In this document: in pieces, positions 34,301 through 43,400 of the stretch | Layout: the number at the start of each line of letters is the position of its first letter | How positions within the stretch are numbered: the stretch's first letter is position 1 | Made by a program: the position numbers and the translations under genes | Notes under the pieces: generated by a model | What the model was told of the DNA's origin: nothing | The model's database searches: none | The model's input: only the letters and a program-made list of their open reading frames with translations | NCBI GenBank assembly: GCA_934045905.1 | Contig: OW203765.1 | Span: forward strand, 19,779,409-19,843,408 | Source: Leuctra nigra | Lineage: Eukaryota; Arthropoda; Insecta; Plecoptera; Leuctridae | Reading direction: 5' to 3' | Length of the DNA: 64,000 nucleotides

Positions 34301-37300
34301 TCCCAGAATGGATTCCAGAGTTGTATAACCAGATCTGGCGTTTGTAGAAAACAATATTAGTTGGAATTCTCGGTAATGGGAGTGTTTTCTCGAGGTCAAA
34401 AGTAAGCGCTTCAAATTCAGGATCAGTGCTGGCTTTCTGCATATCTCCCTTGAGCTTCTTTTGCGCATTTTCTGCCATTTCAAGGTGCTCAACATGTGAC
34501 TTAGTAAATTCAAGTTTCTCTTCATTGTTGCTAGCACTTTGGATCAGTGCTGCCAGATTATCACATGCATTGCACGTGTCTTTTTTTAAAGCTTTACGCC
34601 TAATGTTGAAATTGCGATAAAAAATTTCCTTGTACTTCGACATACTCACTGGATTATTTCCAGGATGCTCACTTTTATAGTTCTCGTACATTACTGGTAT
34701 GGTCATGTGGCTTTCGACAAAATAACGATCGCTCTGCCGCTCTCGACGGTAGTGGGATTTGTATTTTGGTACTTTACCGATATGAGCAATTACGTTTTCA
34801 ATCTCGGAATCAACAAGGCGATTCACAGATGGCTGATTACCACGCGCATCTTTTAATGTATTGGATTTCAGTTTTTTGAGAGCCGTGTTAACTCTCCTTG
34901 GCGTGATTCTCAAAGTTTGCACGTACGTATCACGACACACTTCAATATCATTTAGTTTGTACACTCGAGTACACGTTCGTCGATTTGATTGCGTATTCCT
35001 CTTCCGGCGAATATCAATTTCTTTCACTGTCGCACAAATAAATAAATTTTGAGCACCATATGAAGCGAGCTTCCAAAATTCTTTAAAGATCTTGCGCCGT
35101 CGCTGCTCTTTAACAGTCGCAGAACATTTATTTTTACATTTACAAACATAGAAACGAAATTGTTTCGGTGATTTTTTCACACCTTTGACTGTAATGTAGG
35201 GCATATTGCTATTCCTTTTTAGTTTTGCCATTCCTCGGTTCTGTGAGAGATGTTTCCTTTTACGACCCTTCTTTGGTCTACATTCGTGTGTTATCTGTCC
35301 TTCCTGATCCTCATTTTCACTAGCTTCACCATCTTCACTAGCTTCACCATCTTCACTAGCTTCACCATCTTCACTAGCTTCACCAACTTCTTCAGCTTCA
35401 CCCTCTATAATATTTTCTGTGGCATGTGATTCTGGACTGGGCAATATTGAATGAAGAATGATTGGGAAAGAATGATCCTCCATAACGAACTCTCCGTCCG
35501 TTTCAACAGTATTGTCGAACGACTCAACATGATCAATCGTTACATTTTCTGCCAACATAAAGTCCGGGGACAACAGTTGAGTTGGTAGAATCACGGGAAC
35601 AGCAGTTTCATTCTTCTTGTGTGAAGCCTCCTGTTGATATAATATATTGTGTTTGTAATCCAATATTTAAACGGATTAACATAAAGTAAGTATTTACTTT
35701 CATGAAGGTGTAGGGAATATACCAATAACTACCTAGGAAGCTAAAATTGTCAACCCTAACCTAACATTGAGACTCAAGCAAATGCTACATAATAGAAGTG
35801 GATTGCGTATAATAAAATGGATGAAAATTCACTTACGAGATTCCCCAGGGCCATTGATAATATTCTTTTGCCTCGGTCTGTCATTATGATATGAATAAAA
35901 TGTATTCATAACATGAAACAATGAACACAATGAACACAACGTGCTTCAATTCACGGCCATTTTAGATTACAAACTCTGGCGCTTGGATCCTTATTGCATA
36001 GCTTAGATATTACAATGTCGCTTGGATCCTTATTGCGTAACACGATTTCTGATTTTGGCGCTTGGATCCTTTTTCAATTTTTTATTTATGGAGTTTAATG
36101 TGTATTAGAGGCCTGATGTCGCTTGGATCTTTTTTGTTTTATGCTCTCTACACCAAGTAGATGGTATATTAACATCTAACTCAAAATCTTCAAAATGTCG
36201 CTTGGATCCTTATTGCATAACACGGTCCAATTATAAGTCAGTAATCATATTTCTGTGTGAGCCAATGCCAGTGATGATACCCCACTGATTGTTTATGGTT
36301 ATTGTCGGAATAAAAATGACGACACCTAGCGAACTAGGGCTGTCTGAGGTAATTCATCACACATATGCATACACATATTACTTCAAGTGTCTCTACTGTG
36401 TACCTACTAACTTAATTCGCTCCCCAACTCTCCGCTCTAAGATGAGAGAAGTCCGCACACTGTGCCGACTATTCGAGAGAAGCGGTCTCCGCTCCTAGAT
36501 GAGGCCGCTTCCTCCAACCCTGTGCTTGCAATGATTCAGGTACAAGTCAAAGAAGCGTGCTTTCACCAAGGCTTCCAAGAAGTGGCAGGATGATTTGGGT
36601 CGTCGTTCTTTGGAGCGGGACTTTAAGAAGTTGATCCGTTACTGCAAGGTCATCCGTGTCATCGCCCACACTCAGGTGAGAGGTTGAACAAAACGCTTGT
36701 AGAATAAGACGAGTGTTGAAAAAGACCGATGATGATAAAACTTCTGTTTATGGTTAATAACTGAAAACTATGAAGACAACCAGCGAACTAGGGCTGGCTG
36801 AGGTCTACACTTAATGTATCAACACTTAGTAGAGAAAGAAGATGCATTATTATTTTACGAGTCTGATAATTGAGCCTTCTTTATCTCTCAAAGCAAGTCT
36901 GTATCTGTATTCATTCTGAGGTGTGGTCTAAAACAAGACCTCGATGCTAGTGCATTCTTGGGTTATCTTTAATCTTTGTGAACGTACACCAACCTGCCTT
37001 GTGACGTAAATTGAGGTTCAATTATCCTATTAATTCACTATGGGTTCATGACCACACTCGTCCCATGAAGCGAGTTGTAACCGATGCTTGGGCTCTGAGC
37101 TGTCTCACGACGGCTCTACGCTCTGCGAAGTGGAGCTGCTTGATCTCGTGCAGTTTGTTCCTATCGCAGCATCGAATAGCAATGTGGACCGCTCTAACGA
37201 GTGTGACCGTGTCACGGCATATTCCATAAACTTGGACGAGCCCATTGGGCTGTGATGTCGGAGACAAACCATGCTGAGAACATTCATAATTTCCATTTAC

Positions 37301-39803
37301 AAATTACAATGAGGTGTGCTTCTATTGAATTGAAGAGCTGTCATTTCATAACTGTACTGTGTAGTGAGCTTCTGATTTTCATTAAATTAAAATTAAATGT
37401 TTATGAATGCGAAGGTTTACTTGCCGATGATGATTTCTTAGAGCCTAAAGGATTATGATGTACTGATCCATGATCTGTAAATGATAGGACTGAGGTAGTT
37501 CCTTCAAGTTCATAACAGTATTCTCATTAGTTTTTGTAATCCTTACGTTATTAAGATTTACACCCCCTGCTGATATTAGATGTTTATTATTACTTAGTTG
37601 ACTATTGATCAAGATGTCATTGAATATTTATATATGAATTATTTGATTGTGATTCTCAACTCGATGTTGAATTTCGCTTGTGCACTTGCCAGTGATGATT
37701 TCCTAGAGCCTAAAGGATTATGATGTACTGATCCATGATAACTAAATGATAGGACTGAGGCAGTGTTGCATTGCATCCAAATCATTGTGTTATAAGTAAC
37801 TTATTAACATCAATTTAGGGCGTCTTCGAAATGTGCGACACGTCCTAATGGATTGATAATTGCAGATGAAGCTTCTGAAGAAGCGTCAGAAGAAGGCGCA
37901 CATCATGGAGATCCAGCTCAACGGTGGCACGACAGAGGAGAAGGTGGCGTGGGCGCGAGAGCACCTCGAGAAGCCGGTGCCAGTGGCTCAGGTGTTCGCT
38001 CCCGATGAGATGATCGACGTCATCGGAGTGACCAAGGGACACGGATACAAGGGTAAGTGATCGGTCTCGATACAGACGCATGTGCGAGTGCCCAAGTGGT
38101 ACGTGTTGTGAAACGAGCTGGCATTCAAATTTGCTAGTGTATGATTATTAAAGCCTTTCTTGGATTTATATTCAGTTTCTCTGGACATAGCTCTTTGGTA
38201 TGCTTACCAAAAAGCTACCTTTTTTGTTGAGTATTCTTTGTTTATAAAATGCAAATTAAGGACAGCATTGCTAGCATTCACGTGTTCGACCTGTTAAAAA
38301 CTACAACAGTGTCGTTTATTAAGTTAACTTTTACTGACATGTATGTTTCTGCCTGATGGGCATTAGTTTTAAGATTGTTTGCAATATGTGATGAAACGCA
38401 TGTGTGCATTTCTGACCAGCCGTGTTGATACCAACATGCTGCCTTCCTACTGATGTTGCAACTCTCCGATGACGCATCTGTCGGGCCCCACAGGCACGCT
38501 CTAGACTCCACCTAATGTTCCGTTGTGTTGCAGGCGTGACGTCTCGCTGGCACACGAAGAAGCTGCCGCGCAAGACGCACAAGGGTCTGCGCAAGGTGGC
38601 GTGTATTGGCGCATGGCATCCCAGTCGTGTGAGCTTCACTGTGGCGCGTGCTGGACAGAAGGGATACCATCACCGCACGGAGAAGAACAAGAAGATCTAC
38701 CGCATCGCTCAGGGCATCCACACCAAGGAGGGCAAGGTTAGGGCTCTTCCGTATTAAAATTTACTTCGGTGAAAAGTTTTAATGAAAATAATGCATTTAT
38801 TCAATTGAGTGCGACATTTTGTCTAAATTCTTTCCGATACAATTTTTTCAAATCGTTGAATTTTGTCCACAAGGTGTTGGTACCGTACGTTTGACCCGTC
38901 TGGTTTTTTAAAAAGTGCAGAGCTTTCCTCAATACTTGGCACATTTGCCAGAAATTGCCGATGATGATTTCCTAGAGCCAAAAAGGATTATGATGTACTG
39001 ATCCATGATATCTAAATGATAGGACTGAGGCAATGTTATAATCCAAGAGATGTTGGCGGCTAGGCTCTGCCGAAGCTTGTCTCATCAAGGTGTCGTGTCT
39101 TCCGCAGGTCATCAAGAACAACGCCAGCACCGAGTACGACTTGACGGAGAAGACCATCACGCCCATGGGCGGCTTCCCGCACTACGGCGAGGTCAACTGC
39201 GACTTTGTCATGCTCAAGGGATGCGTCATGGGACCCAAGAAGCGAGTCATCACCATGCGCAAGGTTTGTAGTCCAGGAATAACTGTTCTCGCTTTATCGT
39301 TTGTAATTTTTAGTGAAAGCGTATATTTTTAATTTACACTTAATTTACTCTTCAGAGATTAAAGATTCAGTACATGCCACTCATAAAAAATAAGTTTAGA
39401 CCTACCCAAACAAGGCAAGATAATCTCAGTGATTTTCGTAACTGTTCTTTGCCCATGATGATGTTTGAATAAAGCTAAAAGGATTCTGAAGTACTGAACC
39501 AGGCTGACAACTGTTCAACTGAGGCTATAACCATGCAACTTATTGCAACATTCCCACTTGGAGTAGACCATTTCTGAAGATATGTATCCATGCTTTCAGT
39601 CCCTGCAAGTTCACACGAAGAGGAAGGCTCTGGAGAAGATCAACCTGAAATTCATTGACACATCCTCCAAGTTCGGCCACGGCAGGTTCCAGACCGCCGC
39701 CGACAAGGCTGCCTTCATGGGGGTCCTGAAGAAGGATCGCGTCAAAGAAGATGCCGCGGTGGCCGCCGCTCCAGCTGCTGCACCCACCGTAGTCGCCTCA
39801 TAA
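31341..39803 (+). CDS. RpL3: Ribosomal protein L3 (uL3)
   Basis: Eight coding exons keep frame (1251 nt, 416 aa; usual eukaryotic length about 400-420): 31341-31343 (ATG only), 31760-31952, 32427-32595, 36540-36675, 37866-38052, 38534-38736, 39108-39263, 39600-39803. Large-subunit protein that reaches the peptidyl-transferase centre. Family hallmarks: [15 protein letters not shown] at the N terminus, [16 protein letters not shown], the W-finger region [16 protein letters not shown] with the conserved histidine, [18 protein letters not shown], and [17 protein letters not shown] near the C terminus, followed by an Ala-rich tail. The first exon carries only the initiator codon, a common arrangement for ribosomal protein genes. 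Introns carry snoRNAs, and intron 3 carries a complete DUF7869 element. A variant AATATA at 39830 may be the poly(A) signal. Confidence 0.97.
31604..31678 (+). ncRNA. C/D-box snoRNA in RpL3 intron 1, with an 18S guide
   Basis: An 8-bp terminal stem GAAAATGC (31604-31611) / GCATTTTC (31671-31678) encloses box C GTGATGA (31613-31619), an internal CTGA (31641-31644) and box D CTGA (31667-31670). The 13 nt before box D (GGCTTAATCTTTG) are fully complementary to the conserved 18S rRNA stretch CAAAGATTAAGCC near its 5' end. It ends 81 nt before the exon 2 acceptor. Confidence 0.85.
31999..32208 (+). ncRNA. H/ACA-type snoRNA, copy 1 (RpL3 intron 2)
   Basis: A 5' hairpin closed by CGATGCT/AGCATCG is followed by a hinge with ATAGCA (fits ANANNA), a 3' hairpin closed by CCGCATCAC/GTGATGTCGG, and ACA (32203-32205) three nucleotides from the presumed end. 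The 5' part contains CTGTCTCACGACGG, complementary to a conserved 28S rRNA stretch (CCGTCGTGAGACAG), in two tandem copies with a 21-nt period. Similarity to copy 2 continues to about 32225. Confidence 0.75.
33297..33484. repeat. Hairpin near the 3' end of the DUF7869 gene
   Basis: The arms ACATTAAAAATTATCTAGAT (from 33302) and ATCTAGATAATTTTTAATGT (ending 33475) plus inner matches (TTCACATG, GTTATCCAAG, AACAAG) form a long hairpin of about 180 bp just downstream of the stop codon at 33492. It could be a nested MITE or part of the element's 3' UTR. Confidence 0.6.
33492..35884 (-). CDS. DUF7869-type protein, candidate transposase of the 32706-36228 element
   Basis: Two exons, 35884-35837 and 35630-33492, joined in phase 0 (donor GTAAGT, acceptor tcaacag), give 728 aa. 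An unspliced start at 35663 would give 723 aa. Order of features: basic N terminus [16 protein letters not shown], an acidic ASEDGE repeat (about residues 100-130), a Cys-rich stretch [30 protein letters not shown], then a C-terminal part with [25 protein letters not shown] and [16 protein letters not shown]. These last motifs are typical of the large family of uncharacterised insect proteins labelled DUF7869. The spaced Asp/Glu residues could be an RNase H-like DDE triad, which is inference. No stop or frameshift. The gene fills an element with clean inverted ends, so a transposase role is likely but not shown. Confidence 0.8.
36264..36352 (+). ncRNA. C/D-box snoRNA candidate, family A copy 1 (RpL3 intron 3)
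   Basis: Box C GTGATGA (36271-36277), internal CTGA (36285-36288), box D CTGA (36344-36347), short terminal pairing GCC/GGT. The sequence before box D (GCGAACTAGGGCTG) is shared with the copy at 36723-36806. I could not match it to rRNA from memory. Confidence 0.7.
36723..36806 (+). ncRNA. C/D-box snoRNA, family A copy 2 (RpL3 intron 4)
   Basis: Perfect terminal stem AGACC/GGTCT, box C ATGATGA (36729-36735), internal CTGA (36761-36764), box D CTGA (36798-36801). It shares the guide-position sequence GCGAACTAGGGCTG and the TGTTTATGGTTA segment with 36264-36352. Target unknown. Confidence 0.8.
37081..37269 (+). ncRNA. H/ACA-type snoRNA, copy 2 (RpL3 intron 4)
   Basis: Nearly identical to 31999-32208 but with only one copy of the 21-nt segment, so 189 nt. 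It has the same 5' hairpin closing pairs CGATGCT/AGCATCG, hinge ATAGCA and ACA at 37264-37266. The antisense stretch CTGTCTCACGACGG is kept. Confidence 0.75.
37422..37498 (+). ncRNA. C/D-box snoRNA, family B copy 1 (RpL3 intron 4)
   Basis: Box C ATGATGA (37427-37433), internal CTGA (37463-37466), box D CTGA (37490-37493), stem TGCC/GGTA. The 10 nt before box D (AATGATAGGA) are complementary to the conserved 28S stretch TCCTATCATT. Confidence 0.8.
37683..37764 (+). ncRNA. C/D-box snoRNA, family B copy 2 (RpL3 intron 4)
   Basis: Box C GTGATGA (37692-37698), box D CTGA (37755-37758), terminal stem CACTTGCC/GGCAGTG with one bulge. Same AATGATAGGA guide as its paralogues. It ends about 100 nt before the exon 5 acceptor. 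Confidence 0.85.
38381..38460 (+). ncRNA. U83-like C/D-box snoRNA (RpL3 intron 5)
   Basis: Box C GTGATGA (38388-38394), internal CTGA (38412-38415), box D CTGA (38450-38453), imperfect terminal stem GCAATA/TGTTGC. The guide TGCTGCCTTCC, one mismatch-tolerant base before box D, is complementary to 18S GGAAGGCAGCA. Human SNORD83 guides an A in this 18S segment and is also encoded in RPL3 introns, so this looks like the orthologue. It ends 73 nt before the exon 6 acceptor. Confidence 0.8.
38954..39034 (+). ncRNA. C/D-box snoRNA, family B copy 3 (RpL3 intron 6)
   Basis: Perfect terminal stem ATTGCC/GGCAAT, box C ATGATGA (38961-38967), box D CTGA (39025-39028), guide AATGATAGGA as in the intron 4 copies. 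It ends 73 nt before the exon 7 acceptor. Confidence 0.87.
39460..39528 (+). ncRNA. Diverged C/D-box snoRNA related to family B (RpL3 intron 7)
   Basis: Box C ATGATGA (39465-39471), internal CTGA (39494-39497), box D CTGA (39519-39522), short stem GCC/GGC. It keeps the AAAGGATT segment of family B but has a different guide (ACAACTGTTCAA) with no target I recognise. It ends 71 nt before the last exon. Confidence 0.65.
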
Positions 39804-40402
39804 TTGTTATAACGTGTGTTGAAAGATGAAATATACAGAGATCATGGATATTGGATGGCTGTTTTGAATTTACCTTCTTCCTTCCCAATCAACTGGTGGA
39901 GTCAGCTTATGTGAAACTTCGTACAATCTTGGAACATATATTTACATGGCTTCAAAATGTTCATATAAAAGAAATTATACTAAAATAGGTAATTGTTTTT
40001 TGTTCAAATTCTGGAAAGAATTTTACAACTGTTTATATTGATCATGACAGTTTATGGCTGTTCCAGACTTTATGAATTGAGGTAGGCAAAGGTTTTAGGA
40101 AAACTAATGTTTTATACTAGTGCCTAGCAGTTGAAAGCTAAGTACGCCAGCGTGCTGCCGCACGTTCAGTACATCTGCGATAACGAATCGAACCGGGGTC
40201 CTTCGCTTTTATTGTGTTGGCTAACTTTGTTGTGATGGCAATGATACCAACTGAATAATCGATACGTTACGGATGTCCGCCATTTTGAATTCTTCAGTTC
40301 ATGAAGAAAGAGTTTAGAAAGTGGTGCGTTGCGTACAGAGCTCTACGTCAAGTTATTTTAGATTAGAATTTGTGTGGGTCTCGTTCCATTTATCTATCAA
40401 TA
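39804..40402. promoter_or_regulatory. RpL3 3' end and nudE promoter region
   Basis: CCGCCATTTTG (40277-40287), the reverse of the YY1/pho motif, lies about 115 bp before the nudE ATG, close to an ATCGATA stretch that resembles a DREF site. Nothing else structured is seen. Confidence 0.45.
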
Positions 40403-43400
40403 ATGGACGGGGATCATTTAGATAGCTTTTCTGGTAAAGATGGGGATATTACACACTGGAAAAACCTTGCAGCGCACTACAAAGAAAAGTAAGTTTTTCC
40501 TGTCGTCACCCATTGGGCTGTCAGCTCAATTGTCAACCTTGATGGGTGATGACTAATCGTATGCATTCTTCTACGAATTGCGTATTTTGTACTTATTTTA
40601 ATTGCATACTAAAACCTACTCTACCTAAATAGGAATGCAGCTTACATATTTTTTTTTCTGGTTTAATGCCAAACTTATGTTTATAATTGGGGTTAACACT
40701 AAGCCTACCTAGTCATGACCTGATAGGTATTGTAACTGTTTCACTAATTACTAATGAATGCCAATGCTCATGATCAGGTTAGAACAAGTGGAGCAGGACT
40801 TTGAAGACTTCCAGGAGAACTCGCAGATGTTGGAACGTGAATTGGAGGCAGCTGTCGAGCAGTCGGAGAAGCGGGAGCGGGACAAGGCAGCTCAGAACTC
40901 CAAGCTTCAGAATGAGCTGGAGAAGTCTTACATGAATCAGAGCCAGGCAGATTCTAGAATCGGTGACCTTGAGGCCAAGGTAGCAGAATACCGACTTCAA
41001 GAAGAGAAACTCATTAAATACATTCGAGACTTAGAGCAAAAGAATGATGACTTGGAACGATCACAGAGGTGAGTTCGGCATCCCTTCAATTAAAATCACC
41101 GGGCACTAAATGTGCCTACTTTTATGTAGCACGCCCTAATTTATCCAGTGAACCAACAGTTTTTTTCATACCTACCTACCAATTTTACACAAAATTAAGC
41201 ACTTGCTAATTGGGTATTACGTACAGTTATTTTACCTTTTGAGTTTATGAACATCTATCTATTGTTCTGTAACAAACAATTTACATCGTGCCTGACGTAA
41301 ATTATGTAGGTACCTATACCTACCCTATAGAAAACTACTTACTGCCTATGTACAAGGATTATAAAAGATAACTCTGTGTGTGCTGCTTGTTTGGTCAGTG
41401 TTGATAGTCTATGAAATGGTTTTGCAGAGAACTCGCCATGTCTCTGGGTGAGAATGAAGCGAAGCTCAACTCCGCGATCGAACGCAACGCATTCCTCGAG
41501 AACGAGCAGGATGAGGCTGGAGCTATTGTCCAGCGGCTGAAAGATGAGACTCGAGGTAAGTTCTCTTCGTTGGAACTTACCTGGTAGCATTGAGTTGTAT
41601 TCAAATAGACCTAACTGCTAACTCTATCGGGACATTGTACCATCGAGCCGTTAATTTCCCGGAAATATATTGACCGGAAAACTATGCATTTTGTCATAGT
41701 TTCTACAATTGTTCTAACTTGTGATATTTGTGCTTTTTACTTGTCCTATTTGCTGTTTTGCTCAATTTTGTCTTAAGGAACTGACTCTAGCCACCCTAGC
41801 CATAAAAAGCGACACCTGACGGCTATAAAGGGTACTATGACACCCTATATGTCACCCTACCAGCAGAAACATTGTTACCTACTCAATATTTTTTAGTGGA
41901 CTTTGTGATATTATGTGAAGTGAAAAATACTCAACCCAGTGATGGTTAGTGATATGATATGTAATATGTAAATAAATAAGGGATATAAAGAGGAATCAGG
42001 ATAATATAATATCATTTTATGGACTCTTAAGTACCTACCACCTTTTTTTGTCCTGGATGCGAAATGTAGTATCGCCAAAAGCTAAAAGGTTAAAAGCTTT
42101 GAATGTAGGTACCTACGTAAAATATCTCAGATCAGGGATATGGAGCAATAGTGTTGTCAATAAATCAATTTTTATATAAGTGATGAACACTAATCGATAA
42201 GAAACAGCTGATATGGTACCGACATGTGATGCGGATGACAGATGAAAGATGGCCACATAAGACTTTCAACTACATAATTCCAAATAGGCGGAAAAGAGGA
42301 AGACCTGGCTGGGGAAGGGATAGAAGTTGCGATGCATGCAAAAGGACTGGAAGATGAACAAGGGCAGGACAGAGAAGAGTGGAGATTGGGATGCGGAAAG
42401 CGGCGTCAGCTGTAGGAACTTCGCAACTTATATACCTATATATAAACACTATTATGACGAAAACACTCCTTGAACGCTTTTGACAGCTGCTCGAAATGTT
42501 GGGGTTATGCTCCCTACTTCTCTACAAATTAGCTATTTTTTATAATAATAATAATCCATCCCTGGTTCCAATTTAATGGGTCAGGGGGTGGGTATTCCCA
42601 CCAACACTAGGGCCGCAGGACTCCTGGAAACCGGCTGGCCACGCCTGGCGTTTCCTCCTCTTCTTCCTCCTCTTCTTCTTCCACTTCTAATTGTTCCACA
42701 AATTCCTTCCACCATGTTCTGTCCTCCCACTGTCTCTCAGCCTCCAACTCACTCCACCTTCCTCCTCTCTCCAACACATCCTCCTTGATCAGTCCAATCC
42801 ACCTGTCTCTTGGTCGCCCCACTCTCCGAGTTCCCCCTGTAGCCGCTTCAAACACCCGCCTTGGCACTCTATCGGTTCCCATCCTCTTCATGTGGCCGAA
42901 CCACCTAAGCCTCTCTCTTCCCAGCTTGAACACCAATCTTTCAACCCCAAGCTCTCTTCTTATCTTCCTACTTCGGATCCTATCCATTCTTGTCACCCCC
43001 TTCACACTCCTCAAAAACTTCATCTCAGCTGCCTGTAGCTGATTCATTTCCTTTCCACCTGCTGACCACGTCACTGCCCCATATGTTAGAATTGGCAGGA
43101 AATACATCTTGTACATAATGATCTTGCAGACTTGTGGAAACTTCTCATTCCACAGCAACTTCCTCACTGCTTGATAAAATGCCTCTGCTTTCTTTCTTCT
43201 TTCTTGTATTTCTCTGTCTACTTTAGCCTTGTTGGTGAGCAGGCTACCCAGATACTTAAACTCTTCCACCTCCTTCAACCATCCCTCTCCAAGCTTGATC
43301 CTAGCATGACCGTGTTTAAGCTTCTTTCTTTCCATGGACATTACTTCGCTCTTCTCTTCACTTATTTTCAAACCCATCTTCTCCGTCTCTTCACTCCACT

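Larger units (their letters stand above)
32706..36228 (-). mobile_element. Complete terminal-inverted-repeat transposon with DUF7869-type gene (RpL3 intron 3)
   Basis: The left end (from 32706: GGACCGTGTTATGCAATAAG, continuing GATCCAAGCG) is repeated exactly in inverse at the right end, 36199-36228. Both ends abut AATT (32702-32705 and 36229-36232), a likely 4-bp target duplication. Length is 3523 bp. CGCTTGGATCC is repeated near both ends (32725-32735 inverted, with variants at about 32907 and 32954; 35980, 36019, 36059, 36120 and 36199). It contains a single intact two-exon gene on the - strand. The perfect inverted ends argue for recent insertion. Confidence 0.85.
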
